NCBI GenBank assembly: GCA_934086255.1
Contig: CAKOIB010000002.1
Location: 1 to 37,081, forward strand
Origin: an uncultured Bacilli bacterium
GTDB lineage: Bacteria > Bacillota_I > Bacilli_A > RF39 > UBA660
Direction: 5' to 3'
DNA length: 37,081 bases
Below the pieces are notes generated by a model. The model was not told where the DNA came from. It did not search any database and saw only the letters and a program-made list of their open reading frames with translations. Every line of letters starts with the position of its first letter. Within the stretch, counting starts at the first letter, position 1. Shown here in pieces: positions 7,920 through 17,006 of the stretch. The position numbers and the translations under genes are program-made.

Positions 7920-8873
7920 TTAGATAAAACCTATTAACCAAAAATAGATATAGATGCTTACTATTATTATGGAAGGAATTATATATGTTAGTTTTGATAT
8001 AGTTTTAGTTCTAATGTTTTGAAGAAGGCTTATTATTATAAATATTAGACCTAGGATGAGAATTGTTGTTGTGTGATTGTCTATTTGTTTATATATTGAT
8101 GATGGTTTATATATAATGTCTGAAAATGATAAAACTACCAAATTGAACAGGTTGCTTCCTATGATGTCTTGTAGTGCTAAATCGTAGTTATCTATTGATA
8201 TTAAGGTATAGAATGTTATGACTTCTGGTAGGCTTGTTGTTATTCCTAGTAGTATTGCTCCGATTAGTCCGCTTGAAAATGATGGGTGTGTACTTGCTAT
8301 GTTATTAACAAATGTTGTTAATAACACACTTGATGCTATCATAAGGATTGAAGTTATTAACAATTTTTCTTTAATATTTTTTATTTGTCTTATTTCTGTT
8401 TTAGTTTGTTCTTCTTTACTTTTAGGTAATAGTTTAATGTATATCAAGTATAATATTATAATAATGATGGTAGGAAGACTTATGTTTAGGATTGTTATAT
8501 TTATTTTATCTTTTATAAATAGATAGATTGTTAAATAATTTATTATTAATATTAAATAAGTTAAATAATTTGTTTTTGTTGTTTTTGTCGTATATATCTT
8601 TTTTATAAATATAATATCTAGGAGTGCTGTTATGAATATATTGAAGAGATTACTTCCTAGGATGTCTCCGAGTGCTAATAAGGGGTTTTTTAATAATACT
8701 GCTGATGTACATGTTATTAGTTCTGGTAATGATGTTACTCCCGCTAATAAGAGGCCTCCGATTACTGCTTTTGATATGTTGCTGGTTTTGCTTAGATTGT
8801 CTGCGTATATTGATAGTTTAATGCTTAAGAATACTGTTAAGAATGCAAATATTAAAAAAAATATCTCGTTCAC
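7920..8873 (-). CDS. Calcium/sodium antiporter of the CaCA family (YrbG-like)
   Basis: The protein is about 317 residues, with roughly ten membrane helices in two inverted halves. Each half has the family alpha repeat: LPELITCTSAVLL plus GDILGSNLFNI in the first, and SLPEVITFYTLIS plus QDIIGSNLFNL in the second. These carry the acidic and Asn residues that bind cation. It probably exchanges Ca2+ for Na+ or H+. I prefer the GTG at 8873, which has AGGTGA at good spacing. A GTG three codons earlier sits inside that ribosome site. It follows eno by about 44 bp with no clear terminator between, so it may be co-transcribed. Confidence 0.88.
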   Translation of the reverse strand: MNEIFFLIFAFLTVFLSIKLSIYADNLSKTSNISKAVIGGLLLAGVTSLPELITCTSAVLLKNPLLALGDILGSNLFNIFITALLDIIFIKKIYTTKTTKTNYLTYLILIINYLTIYLFIKDKINITILNISLPTIIIIILYLIYIKLLPKSKEEQTKTEIRQIKNIKEKLLITSILMIASSVLLTTFVNNIASTHPSFSSGLIGAILLGITTSLPEVITFYTLISIDNYDLALQDIIGSNLFNLVVLSFSDIIYKPSSIYKQIDNHTTTILILGLIFIIISLLQNIRTKTISKLTYIIPSIIIVSIYIYFWLIGFI

Positions 8874-8917
8874 TATAATCACCTATTAATTTATATGTGT
8901 AACGAAATATTTTAAAA

Positions 8918-10132
8918 CTATAAGTTTTCTTCAATTCTTAGGAGTCTATTGTATTTACATATTCTTTCTCCACGAGATAGTGAACCACTTTTCATGTAAG
9001 GTATTCCTAAGCCTACTGCAAAGTCACTTATGAATGTGTCTTCTGTTTCTCCACTTCTATGAGATATTATCATGTTTATATTGTTTTCTCTTGCTAGGTT
9101 TATTGTTTCTAACATTTCTGTTATTGTCCCTATTTGATTAGCTTTTAAAAGAATGAAGTTGGTTGATTTATTTTCTATTCCTTTTTGTAATAAGTTTTTG
9201 TTTGTTGTGTATAGGTCGTCTCCGACTATGTTTGTTTGTAATTCTTGTGTTAGTTTGGCAAATCCTATAAAGTCTTGTTCTTCAAGTGGGTCTTCGATTG
9301 AGAAGATTGGGTATTTTTTTATTATTTTTTTATACATTTCAATCATTTGATCTGTTGTTTTATAGGTATTGTCTATCAAGTACATTTTTTTGTTGTTATC
9401 ATAGAATGATGATGCTGCAATATCTAGTGCGATTAGTATATCTTTTTTTGGTTTGTATCCTGATAGTTCTATTGCTTTTATAATGGTATCTAGCGCCTCT
9501 TCATTGTTTTTTAGATTTGGGGCAAAGCCTCCTTCATCGCCGACGTTGGTGCTGTATCCTTGTTCTTTTAAAATGTTTTTTAGGTTGTGAAATATTTCAC
9601 TTGCTATTTGTAGTTGTTCTTTTATTGTTTTTCTATTTACCATAATCATGAATTCTTGAAACTCAATCTTATTATCGGCATGCATTCCTCCGTTTAATAT
9701 GTTAAACATACACTTAGGTACTTGTTTTTTTTCTCCGATGTATTGATATAGTTCTTTATTTTCTTTTTGTGCACATGCTTTTATGTATGCAAGTGATACT
9801 GAAAGAATGGCATTTGCTCCAAGATTGGTTTTATTTTTAGTATTATCTAGTTTTATTAATAATTCATCTAATTCTTGAAAGTTTTCAAAGTCTTTATTTA
9901 TAATGTTTTCTTTTATTATAGTGTTAACATTGTTTACTGCTTTTAAGACTCCTTTTCCTAGGTATCTTTTTTCATTATCACGTAGTTCTAAGGCTTCATT
10001 TGAACCAGTTGATGCTCCACTTGGAACGCTTGCTCTTCCTGTAATGTTTCCTTCGATTGTGATGTCTGTTTCTACTGTTGGCCATCCTCTTGAGTCTAAT
10101 ATTTCTCTTGATTTGACTTTTATTATTTTCAT
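8918..10132 (-). CDS. eno: Enolase, short and divergent
   Basis: Catalyses 2-phosphoglycerate to phosphoenolpyruvate in glycolysis. At 404 residues it is about 25 shorter than B. subtilis enolase, through small deletions and loss of the C-terminal tail after LLRIEENL. The active site looks intact: PSGASTG loop, NGGMHADN, the Glu of FQEFMIM, NVGDEGGFAPN, a metal Asp in ALDIAASSFY, SIEDPLEE, GDDLYTTN, the Lys of LLKANQIG, ISHRSGETED and the Lys of YMKSGS. Departures include VGLGIPYMKSG where most enolases have VATNAGQIKTG. Ribosome site AGGTGAAAAT. Probably the housekeeping enolase; none other is in the window. Confidence 0.93.
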   Translation of the reverse strand: MKIIKVKSREILDSRGWPTVETDITIEGNITGRASVPSGASTGSNEALELRDNEKRYLGKGVLKAVNNVNTIIKENIINKDFENFQELDELLIKLDNTKNKTNLGANAILSVSLAYIKACAQKENKELYQYIGEKKQVPKCMFNILNGGMHADNKIEFQEFMIMVNRKTIKEQLQIASEIFHNLKNILKEQGYSTNVGDEGGFAPNLKNNEEALDTIIKAIELSGYKPKKDILIALDIAASSFYDNNKKMYLIDNTYKTTDQMIEMYKKIIKKYPIFSIEDPLEEQDFIGFAKLTQELQTNIVGDDLYTTNKNLLQKGIENKSTNFILLKANQIGTITEMLETINLARENNINMIISHRSGETEDTFISDFAVGLGIPYMKSGSLSRGERICKYNRLLRIEENL

Positions 10133-10154
10133 ATTTTCACCTATCCTTGTGAAT

Positions 10155-10160
10155 ATTATA
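10155..10160 (-). promoter_or_regulatory. -10 box of eno
   Basis: Perfect minus-strand TATAAT in an AT-rich stretch 22 bp before the eno start. The -35 is unclear. Confidence 0.45.
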
Positions 10161-10256
10161 TAATATTTTTTATATAAATAAAACTTTTTTATTGATTTTA
10201 GTTTAAAAAAAAGTTATTATAGTATTATGAAAATACAATGAAGGAGGAGTGTTTGT

Positions 10257-11513
10257 ATGAAAATTGTTATTCTTACACCAGAACAGTTTGATAATTTTTC
10301 TGATAATCATCCTCTTCATACTTATTATCAGACTTCTATGTATGGAAACTTGATGAAAAAGAATGGTTTTAAGGTAGAGTATTATGGTTTTGTTGATAAT
10401 TCTAATATGCTTATTGGTGCTACTTTAATGCTTACTAAAAAGTTGTTTTTTGGGCATAAATACGCTTATGCTCCTCGTGGTTTTTTGATTGATTATGACA
10501 ATAAACAACTTATTACTGAGCTTTCTAGAAAATTAAAAAGGTATTTAGCAAAGAGCAATTATGTGTTTTTAAAGATTGATCCTCCGGTTGTTGCTAATAA
10601 AAGGGATAAAGATGGTAATATTATTCCAAGTCCTTATCAAAATGATATAATAGTTTTTTTACAAAATAATGGATATAGTTATTTTGGTGATAATAAGTTT
10701 TTTGGTACCGAAAAACCAAGATGGAATGCTATTTTAAAGGTTACTGGTTCTGCTGAATCTTTGTATAGAAATTTTGATAGTAATATTAAAAATAAGATTA
10801 GAAAGGCTCAGTCTAGAGGGGTTGAAATAGTACAAGGCAATCATAATGATATGGAGATTTTTTATAGTTTTGTTTATAAGAAACATTATAGAAAGTTGAA
10901 TTATTATAAGGATTTTGGAGAGTTTTTTGGTAATAAGTTTGAGCTTTATTTTGCTAAGCTTAATACTGAGAAGTATTTGACTAATATTAAAAAATTATAT
11001 GAAGATGAAATTGCTAATAATGAGGATATTAATTCTAGGATACAGGTGGCTGGTCAAAATAATAAGATTGATAATAAGCTTACTAATTCTAAAATTACTT
11101 CGGATAAGTTGCTTGCTACTTATAAAAAGGAATTGGAGTATGCTTCATCACTTTTTGAAAAGAATCCTCAAGGTATTATTATTGGTGCAACGGGTGTTAT
11201 TATTGAAAAGTATGGTGTTGAACTTTTAATAGAGGGTTATAATCCTAAGTATGGTCTTTATTATCCTAATTTTTTACTTAAATGGTATATTATTGAAAAG
11301 TATGCAAAGCTTGGTGCTGTTTATTTCCATCTGAATGCTATTACTGGTTATTTCGGAAATAATAATAAGTTTAAGGGTCTAAATGAAATGAAGCTTGGCT
11401 ATAATGCTGAGGTTACTGAGTATATTGGTGAGTTTGATTTAGTTATTTCCCCTGGACTTTATAAGTTTTATAAGACTTCGAAATTAGGTAAAAAGAAAAA
11501 TAGAATGAGTTAA
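10257..11513 (+). CDS. FemABX-family peptidoglycan bridge aminoacyltransferase
   Basis: The 418-residue cytoplasmic protein is of FemA/FemX size. These enzymes transfer amino acids from aminoacyl-tRNA to the lipid II stem peptide to build interpeptide bridges. Visible: HTYYQTSMYGNLMKKNGF near the N-terminus, YAPRGFLIDY, the first GNAT-like fold, and a helical coiled-coil arm at about 240-300. The second GNAT-like fold has GATGVIIEKYGVELLIEGYN and the conserved NFLLKWYIIEKYAKLG... FHLNAITG block. The substrate amino acid cannot be told from sequence. The start has AAGGAGGAG. It is transcribed toward oriC, against nearly all neighbours, and converges on ychF. Confidence 0.9.
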   Translation: MKIVILTPEQFDNFSDNHPLHTYYQTSMYGNLMKKNGFKVEYYGFVDNSNMLIGATLMLTKKLFFGHKYAYAPRGFLIDYDNKQLITELSRKLKRYLAKSNYVFLKIDPPVVANKRDKDGNIIPSPYQNDIIVFLQNNGYSYFGDNKFFGTEKPRWNAILKVTGSAESLYRNFDSNIKNKIRKAQSRGVEIVQGNHNDMEIFYSFVYKKHYRKLNYYKDFGEFFGNKFELYFAKLNTEKYLTNIKKLYEDEIANNEDINSRIQVAGQNNKIDNKLTNSKITSDKLLATYKKELEYASSLFEKNPQGIIIGATGVIIEKYGVELLIEGYNPKYGLYYPNFLLKWYIIEKYAKLGAVYFHLNAITGYFGNNNKFKGLNEMKLGYNAEVTEYIGEFDLVISPGLYKFYKTSKLGKKKNRMS

Positions 11514-11543
11514 AAAATAGACTTTTGATAAGTCTATTTTTTT
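11512..11543. terminator. Bidirectional terminator between the FemABX gene and ychF
   Basis: AAAAAATAGACTT and AAGTCTATTTTTTT form a 13-bp stem with a 5-nt loop and T-runs on both strands. It overlaps the stop codons of both convergent genes. Confidence 0.9.
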
Positions 11544-12639
11544 ATAAATTGAATCTAAAATGACAAATGTCTCCATCTTGCATTAGGTATTCTTTTCCTT
11601 CGATTCTAAATTTTCCATTTTCTTTTACTTTTATTTCATCACCATATTCTATTAAGTCTTTGTAAGCAATTACTTCTGCTTTGATAAATCCTTTTTCAAA
11701 GTCTGAGTGAATTATTCCAGCGCATTCTTTTGCATTCATTCCATCTTTGTATGTCCATGCTTTTACTTCTTGTGGTCCACATGTGAAGTAGGTTTTTAAG
11801 CCTAATAGTGAATATGTTGCTTCGATTAGTTTGTCTAGTCCACTTTGATCTATTCCTAAGTCTTTTAACATTTCGTTTTTATCTTCATCATTTAATTCTG
11901 ATAATTCTGATTCTATTTTAGCAGATACTGTTATTACTTTTGCTTGTTCTTTTTCTGCATATTCTTTTAGTTTTTTTACATAATCATTTTCTATACCGAT
12001 TTCGTTTTCATCGATATTTGCTAGATATATATGTGGTTTTAATGTTATAAAATTAAATGACTTAATAGCAAATAGTTCTTCTTTTGTGTAATCAATTAAT
12101 CTTAATGGAATGTTTTTTTCTAATGCTTCTTTTGATTTTTGAAGAGCAGATAGTTCTATTAGCGCTTCTTTGTCTTTTGTCGTTTCTGCTTTTTTCTTAA
12201 TTTTGTCTATTCTATTGGTAATTATTTCTAGGTCTGCAAGTGCTAGCTCTAAATTAATTATTTCAACATCTCTTATTGGGTCAACGCTTCCTTCGACGTG
12301 GGTTATTTCTTTATCATTAAAGCATCTTACTACTTCACATATTGCATCTGTTTCTCTTATGTGTGATAGAAATTTGTTTCCTAATCCTTCGCCTAGGGAT
12401 GCTCCTTTTACGATTCCTGCAATGTCTACAAATTCAAATGTAGCTGGCTTTATTTCTTGTGGTAGATATATTTCTTCTAATGGTTTTAGTCTTTCATCTG
12501 GAACTGTTACTATTCCGACGTTTGGGTCTATTGTTGCAAATGGATAGTTTGCTACTAATATACTTTTTTTTGTTATTGCATTAAATAATGTTGATTTTCC
12601 AACATTTGGTAGTCCTACTATTCCTGCTTTTAAACTCAT
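11542..12639 (-). CDS. ychF: Redox-regulated ATPase YchF (Obg-like)
   Basis: I start at MSLKAGIVGLPNVGKSTLF (365 residues), preceded by AAGGAGTGAG; an upstream in-frame extension lacks a ribosome site and runs into the abgT gene. P-loop GLPNVGKST, switch II DIAG, a coiled-coil arm (about 130-200), and a TGS domain at the C-terminus (YFTCGPQEVKAW... HSDFEKGFIKAEVI). YchF hydrolyses ATP rather than GTP and associates with ribosomes and stress responses. Last gene of the leftward cluster from parA; it follows abgT by 20 bp. Confidence 0.96.
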   Translation of the reverse strand: MSLKAGIVGLPNVGKSTLFNAITKKSILVANYPFATIDPNVGIVTVPDERLKPLEEIYLPQEIKPATFEFVDIAGIVKGASLGEGLGNKFLSHIRETDAICEVVRCFNDKEITHVEGSVDPIRDVEIINLELALADLEIITNRIDKIKKKAETTKDKEALIELSALQKSKEALEKNIPLRLIDYTKEELFAIKSFNFITLKPHIYLANIDENEIGIENDYVKKLKEYAEKEQAKVITVSAKIESELSELNDEDKNEMLKDLGIDQSGLDKLIEATYSLLGLKTYFTCGPQEVKAWTYKDGMNAKECAGIIHSDFEKGFIKAEVIAYKDLIEYGDEIKVKENGKFRIEGKEYLMQDGDICHFRFNL

Positions 12640-12659
12640 TTTACTCACTCCTTGTATTG

Positions 12660-14255
12660 TTATAATGTTGGGTATACTTTTGGTCCTAATGGTAAACCAA
12701 TTAAATACCATGAAATTATTATTAGTATCCAAATTAATGTCATCCATATAAAGTATGGCATCATTAATTTTATACCATCTCTTATTCCATATGTTTTTTC
12801 TTTATCTTTGTTATATATATTTAAATATCCTACATATACAACGAAATATGCTAATACTGGTGTTATTCCGTTTGTCATAGATTCTGCTGCTCTAAATATG
12901 AATTGTGAAAATTGTGGGGATATATTTAGTTGCATTAGCATAGGTACCATTACTGGTGATATTATTGTCCATTTTGCCATTGATGTTGGCATAAATATAT
13001 TTGCTATTGCTATTATTATTATTGATATAATTACTAGTGCTAGTCCTGATAGTGGTAGCATTTTTAAAAAGTTGGTTAAGAATACTACTATTATTGTTGG
13101 AATGTTTGTTTCTTTTAATATTGATATGAATTGTGATGCAAAGAAAATCATTAATAAAAGCATTCCAAGTGATGATAATCCTTCACTAGTTTTTTCTATT
13201 AAGTCTTTATCGTTTTTTATAGTTTTTGCTCCGATTCCATAGGCTATTCCTGTTATTATGAAGAATAGTGCTAGCATGTATGTGAATCCATCTTGAAAAT
13301 ATGAATTATTTCCAAATAATTGGTCTACATATGCTTTTTCTTTTAAATCTAAGAGCATTCCTGATAGTGGTAATCCTGGTATTATCATATAGATAAATAT
13401 TAGTATTACTATTAATGCTGATATTTTTGCATATTTACTACCTTTTTTTTCTCTTTCTTCTTCTTTTATTTTCTTTTGTTCTTCATATTGTAAATCTAAG
13501 TATTCAATTTCTTTTGTTTTTCCTAATTCATCATGTTTTTTAGATACGTATCTGCCTAGTTTTTTAACTATAATTTTTTCTGTTACTATTGTTCCTGTTA
13601 GAGCAAGCAAAATGCATGAAGGAATCATTATGTAAAGATTTGATGTCATTCTAACGTAGAATGTTTCATCTATTAATCTTGCTGCTTTCATTGTGTATGG
13701 TATTAGGTTAATGTCTATTGAACCGACAAAAAAGCTTATGCTATATCCAAATGCTACTCCAGCGAATGCTGCTGCTACTCCTGCTAGAGGGTTACGTCCG
13801 TTAAATAGGAATAATAATGCTCCAAGTGGTATTAAAAGTGCATAACCTACTTCATTTACTATACTTGAAAATATTGCTAGTATCATTATTAAGAATGTTA
13901 TGAATTTTGGATTGAATTTACTTAATCTTCTTTTCATAAATGTTTGGATTAATCCAGTTGCATCTGCTACTTTTATTCCTATTAAAGTTATTATTAATGT
14001 TGAAAGTGTCGTAAAGCTTATGAAGTTAGTGGCCGCATTTGAAATCATTGTTTTTACACCTTCATAACTTAGCATATTAGTAACTGTTATTATTGTTTGT
14101 TCTAGTTTGTTAGTTTGTGTATTAATTGTGTTGTATGTGACTGAAATATTTAAAAGTGATAGTATTGCACTTAATACTATGACTACTGCGATTAAAACTA
14201 TAAATCCTGTAACTGGGTGTAATACTAGTTTTTTTTGTTTCTTTTTTCTTGCCAT
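12660..14255 (-). CDS. AbgT-family transporter (p-aminobenzoyl-glutamate type)
   Basis: The 531-residue polytopic membrane protein has about 11-13 hydrophobic segments and a basic N-terminus. AbgT landmarks: HPVTGFIVLIAVVIVLSAIL, a periplasmic loop, NEVGYALLIPLGALLFL, and NGRNPLAGVAAAFAGVAFGYS. Later come a charged cytoplasmic loop (about 235-270) and IANIFMPTSMAKWTIISPVMVP near the C-terminus. Family members take up p-aminobenzoyl-glutamate, a folate breakdown product, or export sulfonamides; which applies is not visible. It sits between DUF951 and ychF, an insertion relative to Bacillus, one base after the DUF951 stop. Ribosome site TGGAGG. Confidence 0.88.
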   Translation of the reverse strand: MARKKKQKKLVLHPVTGFIVLIAVVIVLSAILSLLNISVTYNTINTQTNKLEQTIITVTNMLSYEGVKTMISNAATNFISFTTLSTLIITLIGIKVADATGLIQTFMKRRLSKFNPKFITFLIMILAIFSSIVNEVGYALLIPLGALLFLFNGRNPLAGVAAAFAGVAFGYSISFFVGSIDINLIPYTMKAARLIDETFYVRMTSNLYIMIPSCILLALTGTIVTEKIIVKKLGRYVSKKHDELGKTKEIEYLDLQYEEQKKIKEEEREKKGSKYAKISALIVILIFIYMIIPGLPLSGMLLDLKEKAYVDQLFGNNSYFQDGFTYMLALFFIITGIAYGIGAKTIKNDKDLIEKTSEGLSSLGMLLLMIFFASQFISILKETNIPTIIVVFLTNFLKMLPLSGLALVIISIIIIAIANIFMPTSMAKWTIISPVMVPMLMQLNISPQFSQFIFRAAESMTNGITPVLAYFVVYVGYLNIYNKDKEKTYGIRDGIKLMMPYFIWMTLIWILIIISWYLIGLPLGPKVYPTL

Positions 14256-14256
14256 T

Positions 14257-14445
14257 TTAGTCCTCCACTATCTTTTTTAGTTTTTTATTAAATTCTATTC
14301 TTGGTATCATTACTTCTCTTTTGCAATTTAGACATTTTATTTTTATATCAGCACCAAGTCTTGTTATTTCCCAAAGATTTGTTCCGCATGGATGTTGTTT
14401 TTTCATTATTACTTTTGTTCCTATTGTATAATTTTTATTTTCCAT
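14257..14445 (-). CDS. DUF951 protein (YyzM-like)
   Basis: A 62-residue protein with the DUF951 pattern: basic KVIMKKQHPCGTNLWEITRLGADIKIKC, then LNCKREVMIPR. The Cys-Gly and Cys-x2-Cys positions suggest a small metal-binding or nucleic-acid-binding fold; function unknown. In Bacillus the homologue also lies between the mscS gene and ychF. Its start overlaps the end of mscS by 11 nt. Confidence 0.88.
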   Translation of the reverse strand: MENKNYTIGTKVIMKKQHPCGTNLWEITRLGADIKIKCLNCKREVMIPRIEFNKKLKKIVED

Positions 14446-15220
14446 TTCTTACCTCTAATATATTGTATGGAATTGATATTTTTGATTTATCATATTCTTC
14501 TTTTATTATCATATTGATTTCTCTTTTGGTTTTGTATCTTTGGTCTTTTTTTGCCTCATACATGATTCTGTATTTTATGCAAGAGTCTGCGAATGTTTGC
14601 AGTCCTAATATTGATAGTTCTTTTACGGATTCTTGTAGTTCTTTTTCTACTCTTGTTTTTATATTGTCTAACATTTCTAGAACTTTTTGATTGGGTGTTT
14701 CATATGGAAATGGTAAATCTATCATAACTGTTGGCTTTTCTCTTGAACAGTTTTTTACTACTGATATATTTCTATTTGCTATAGTAACGATATCTGAATC
14801 GAATGTTTTTATTCTAGTTGATCTTAATCCTAATTCTGTTATGTATCCTTGACATTTATTAATTTCTACTTCGTCTCCAACATCGTATTGGTTTTCTATG
14901 ATGATAAACATACCTGAAAGTACATCTTTCATAATGTCTTGTAGTGCTAATCCTATGATTACTGATGCTATTCCTAATCCTGCGATTATTGAGCTAACAT
15001 TTATTCCTATGATTGTTAGTAATTTTAGGATTAAGAATATTATTATTATGTATTTTAATATGTTTACTATTAGTTTTTTCATTGTTTGTTGTTTTCTATT
15101 TATTTTTTCTTTGTTTGTTAATAGTAATTTTTTTAAAATTGTATATATGGTTAATCCTATTAGTATGAATAGTATTAGCTCATGAATATTGTTTTTTATT
15201 AAAAAATCTATAAAGCTCAT
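14435..15220 (-). CDS. Small-conductance mechanosensitive channel, MscS family
   Basis: The 261-residue protein starts at the ATG that follows GTAGGTGATAAAA; a GTG three codons upstream lies inside the ribosome site. Three membrane helices: about 12-30, 50-70, and a glycine/alanine-rich pore helix around AGLGIASVIIGLALQD. These are followed by the signature LSGMFIIIENQYDVGDEV, the beta domain and a cytoplasmic cage domain. It opens under membrane tension to release solutes in osmotic downshock. It begins 5 bp after the parB stop; the Bacillus order is the same. Confidence 0.93.
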   Translation of the reverse strand: MSFIDFLIKNNIHELILFILIGLTIYTILKKLLLTNKEKINRKQQTMKKLIVNILKYIIIIFLILKLLTIIGINVSSIIAGLGIASVIIGLALQDIMKDVLSGMFIIIENQYDVGDEVEINKCQGYITELGLRSTRIKTFDSDIVTIANRNISVVKNCSREKPTVMIDLPFPYETPNQKVLEMLDNIKTRVEKELQESVKELSILGLQTFADSCIKYRIMYEAKKDQRYKTKREINMIIKEEYDKSKISIPYNILEVRNGK

Positions 15221-15225
15221 TTTTA

Positions 15226-16122
15226 TCACCTACTTATATAGTTCATTATTTCTAATATTCTGTTTAGATCATTATCATTTTCATATGATATTTCCATTTT
15301 TTTATTATTTAGTTTTACTCTTGTTCCAAAATATTCTGATAGTTGTTTTTCTAAATCAATGTACTCGCTTGATTTTTCTTTATGTTGTTTAGTAATTTTA
15401 TTCTTTCTTTCGTATTCACTATTATTTGATGATAGTTGTTCTAGTTGTCTTACACTTAAATTGTCTGTGATTGTTTTTGCCGCTAGTGTTTCTATTTTTT
15501 CTTTATCTTCTAGTTTTGATAATACTCTGGCGTGTCCCATTGTTATTTTATTTGTAATAATTAAGTCTTTTATTGATTCTGGAAGATTTAGTATTCCAAG
15601 GATGTTTGTTATGTGACTTCTTGACTTCCCAACTTTTTTCGCTAGTTGTTCTTGGTTTAAGTTTAATGTTTGCATTAGATTTTTGTATGCTTCTGCTTCT
15701 TCGATTGGATTTAGGTTTTCTCTTTGAAGGTTTTCTAATACTGCAATTTCCATCATTTGTTCATCTGTAAAATCTCTAATTATTGCTGGTATTGTTTCTT
15801 TTCCTGCTAATTGTGAAGCACGATATCTTCTTTCTCCTGCTACTATTTCGTAACCTTTTATGCTTTTTTTGACTATTATTGGTTGGATTACTCCATGTTC
15901 TTTTATTGATTCTGCTAGTTCTTGAAGTGCTTCTTCGTCAAATATTTTTCTAGGTTGGTATGGATTTACTCTTAAATCAGATAGTTTTATTTCTTTTACT
16001 TCATCTAATTCTACTGTTTCCATTATTTTTTCTTCTACTTTGTCATAGTTTATGTCTTCAATGTTGAATAGTTCTTCTAGTCCTATTCCTAGGGCTCTTC
16101 TTGTTTTATTGTTTGTTTCCAT
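15226..16122 (-). CDS. parB: Chromosome-partitioning protein ParB (Spo0J)
   Basis: The 298-residue CTP-dependent DNA clamp loads at parS and spreads. Parts: an N-terminal ParA-stimulating peptide RRALGIGLEELF, then VNPYQPRKIFDEEAL and the CTP-binding GERRYRA and ENLQRENLNPIEEA motifs. The parS-reading HTH is GKSRSHITNILGILNL, with Gly in ITMGHARVL. Arg and Gly at the positions that separate ParB from Noc mark it as ParB. The C-terminal dimerisation domain follows a charged linker. In the N-terminal peptide the usual basic residue of LG(K/R)G is Ile. The ATG (ribosome site AGAGGTGA) overlaps parA by 17 nt. Targets: the parS sites at 34.5-36.0 kb. Confidence 0.95.
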   Translation of the reverse strand: METNNKTRRALGIGLEELFNIEDINYDKVEEKIMETVELDEVKEIKLSDLRVNPYQPRKIFDEEALQELAESIKEHGVIQPIIVKKSIKGYEIVAGERRYRASQLAGKETIPAIIRDFTDEQMMEIAVLENLQRENLNPIEEAEAYKNLMQTLNLNQEQLAKKVGKSRSHITNILGILNLPESIKDLIITNKITMGHARVLSKLEDKEKIETLAAKTITDNLSVRQLEQLSSNNSEYERKNKITKQHKEKSSEYIDLEKQLSEYFGTRVKLNNKKMEISYENDNDLNRILEIMNYISR

Positions 16123-16888
16123 TTGCTTCAATCACCTCTTTGGCTAAATTTAGATATGCTTCTGATCCTCTACTTTTTGGATCGTATGCTATTATTGGTT
16201 TTCCATGTGATGGTGCTTCTGTTAATCTGATAAGTCTTGGAATTATTGTATTGTATACTTTGTCTTTGAAATATTTTCTTATTTCTTCGACTACTTCTAA
16301 TCCTAAGTTTGTTCTTACATCTAGCATTGTTAATAGTACTCCTTCGATTGCTAAGTTTGGATTTAGATTTGCTTGAGTATACATTATTGCTTTTAGTAAT
16401 TGGGTAATTCCCTCTAATGCAAAGAATTCGCATTGTACTGGAATTATTACTGAGTCTGATGCTGTTAGGGCGTTTGTTGTTATTATACCAAGTGATGGAG
16501 GGCAATCTATTATTATGTAATCATATTTGTCTTTTATTTTACTAATATGGTATTTTAATTGTTCTGCTTTTGATATGTTTGAGTCTTTATGTTCTAATTC
16601 TATGTCTATTCCTGCTAGGTTTATGTTTGCTGGAAGTACGTATAGATTTTTGTATTTTGTTTTTATTATGGTTTCTTCTATTGTAGATGTGTCATTTAAG
16701 ACGTTGTAAATACTTTTTTCTATTTCCCCTTTGTTTATACCTATTCCTGTTGTTGCATTGCATTGTGGATCTAGATCTATTAATAGAACTTTTTTATTTA
16801 ATAATGCTAATGATGCAGAAAGATTGATACTTGTAGTTGTTTTTCCTACTCCACCTTTTTGATTTATTAAAGATATTACTTTTCCCAT
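16106..16888 (-). CDS. parA: Chromosome-partitioning ATPase ParA (Soj)
   Basis: 260 residues with the deviant Walker A motif QKGGVGKTTTSINLS (Lys16), LLIDLDPQCNATTG, and Walker B YIIIDCPPSLG. Length and motifs match Soj. ParA dimers bind DNA nonspecifically and move ParB-parS complexes; in B. subtilis Soj also controls DnaA activity at oriC. First gene of a leftward cluster (parA-parB-mscS-DUF951-abgT-ychF), starting about 120 bp after noc. Ribosome site ATAGGTGG. Confidence 0.96.
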   Translation of the reverse strand: MGKVISLINQKGGVGKTTTSINLSASLALLNKKVLLIDLDPQCNATTGIGINKGEIEKSIYNVLNDTSTIEETIIKTKYKNLYVLPANINLAGIDIELEHKDSNISKAEQLKYHISKIKDKYDYIIIDCPPSLGIITTNALTASDSVIIPVQCEFFALEGITQLLKAIMYTQANLNPNLAIEGVLLTMLDVRTNLGLEVVEEIRKYFKDKVYNTIIPRLIRLTEAPSHGKPIIAYDPKSRGSEAYLNLAKEVIEANGNKQ

Positions 16889-16981
16889 TTTGTTACCACC
16901 TATTTCTTTCTTTATACTATATATATTCTATCAAAAATTTCTTTGTTTTTAAAGTTATTTTTCACGTTTTTATTTTTATAT

Positions 16982-17006
16982 TAAAAAAATGCCTATATAT
17001 AGGCAT
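16982..17006 (-). terminator. Terminator of noc
   Basis: Minus-strand TGCCTA-TATA-TAGGCA followed by seven T, immediately after the noc stop. Confidence 0.9.

Noticed and set aside
8302..8362. Three TTATTAACA/TGTTAATAA copies within 60 bp as a distant DnaA-box cluster
   Set aside because: They lie inside the exchanger coding sequence, where Val-Asn-Asn-type codons produce the 9-mer. Kept only as a caution about the motif's specificity.
11542..12747. Longer YchF with 36 extra N-terminal residues
   Set aside because: The extension overlaps abgT, has no ribosome site and lacks similarity; AAGGAGTGAG sets the start at 12639.
14301..14690. Plus-strand hydrophobic open frames opposite minus-strand genes throughout 1-25 kb
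   Set aside because: They are antisense shadows: Leu/Phe/Ser-rich because the complementary genes are A-rich; none has a ribosome site or family motif.
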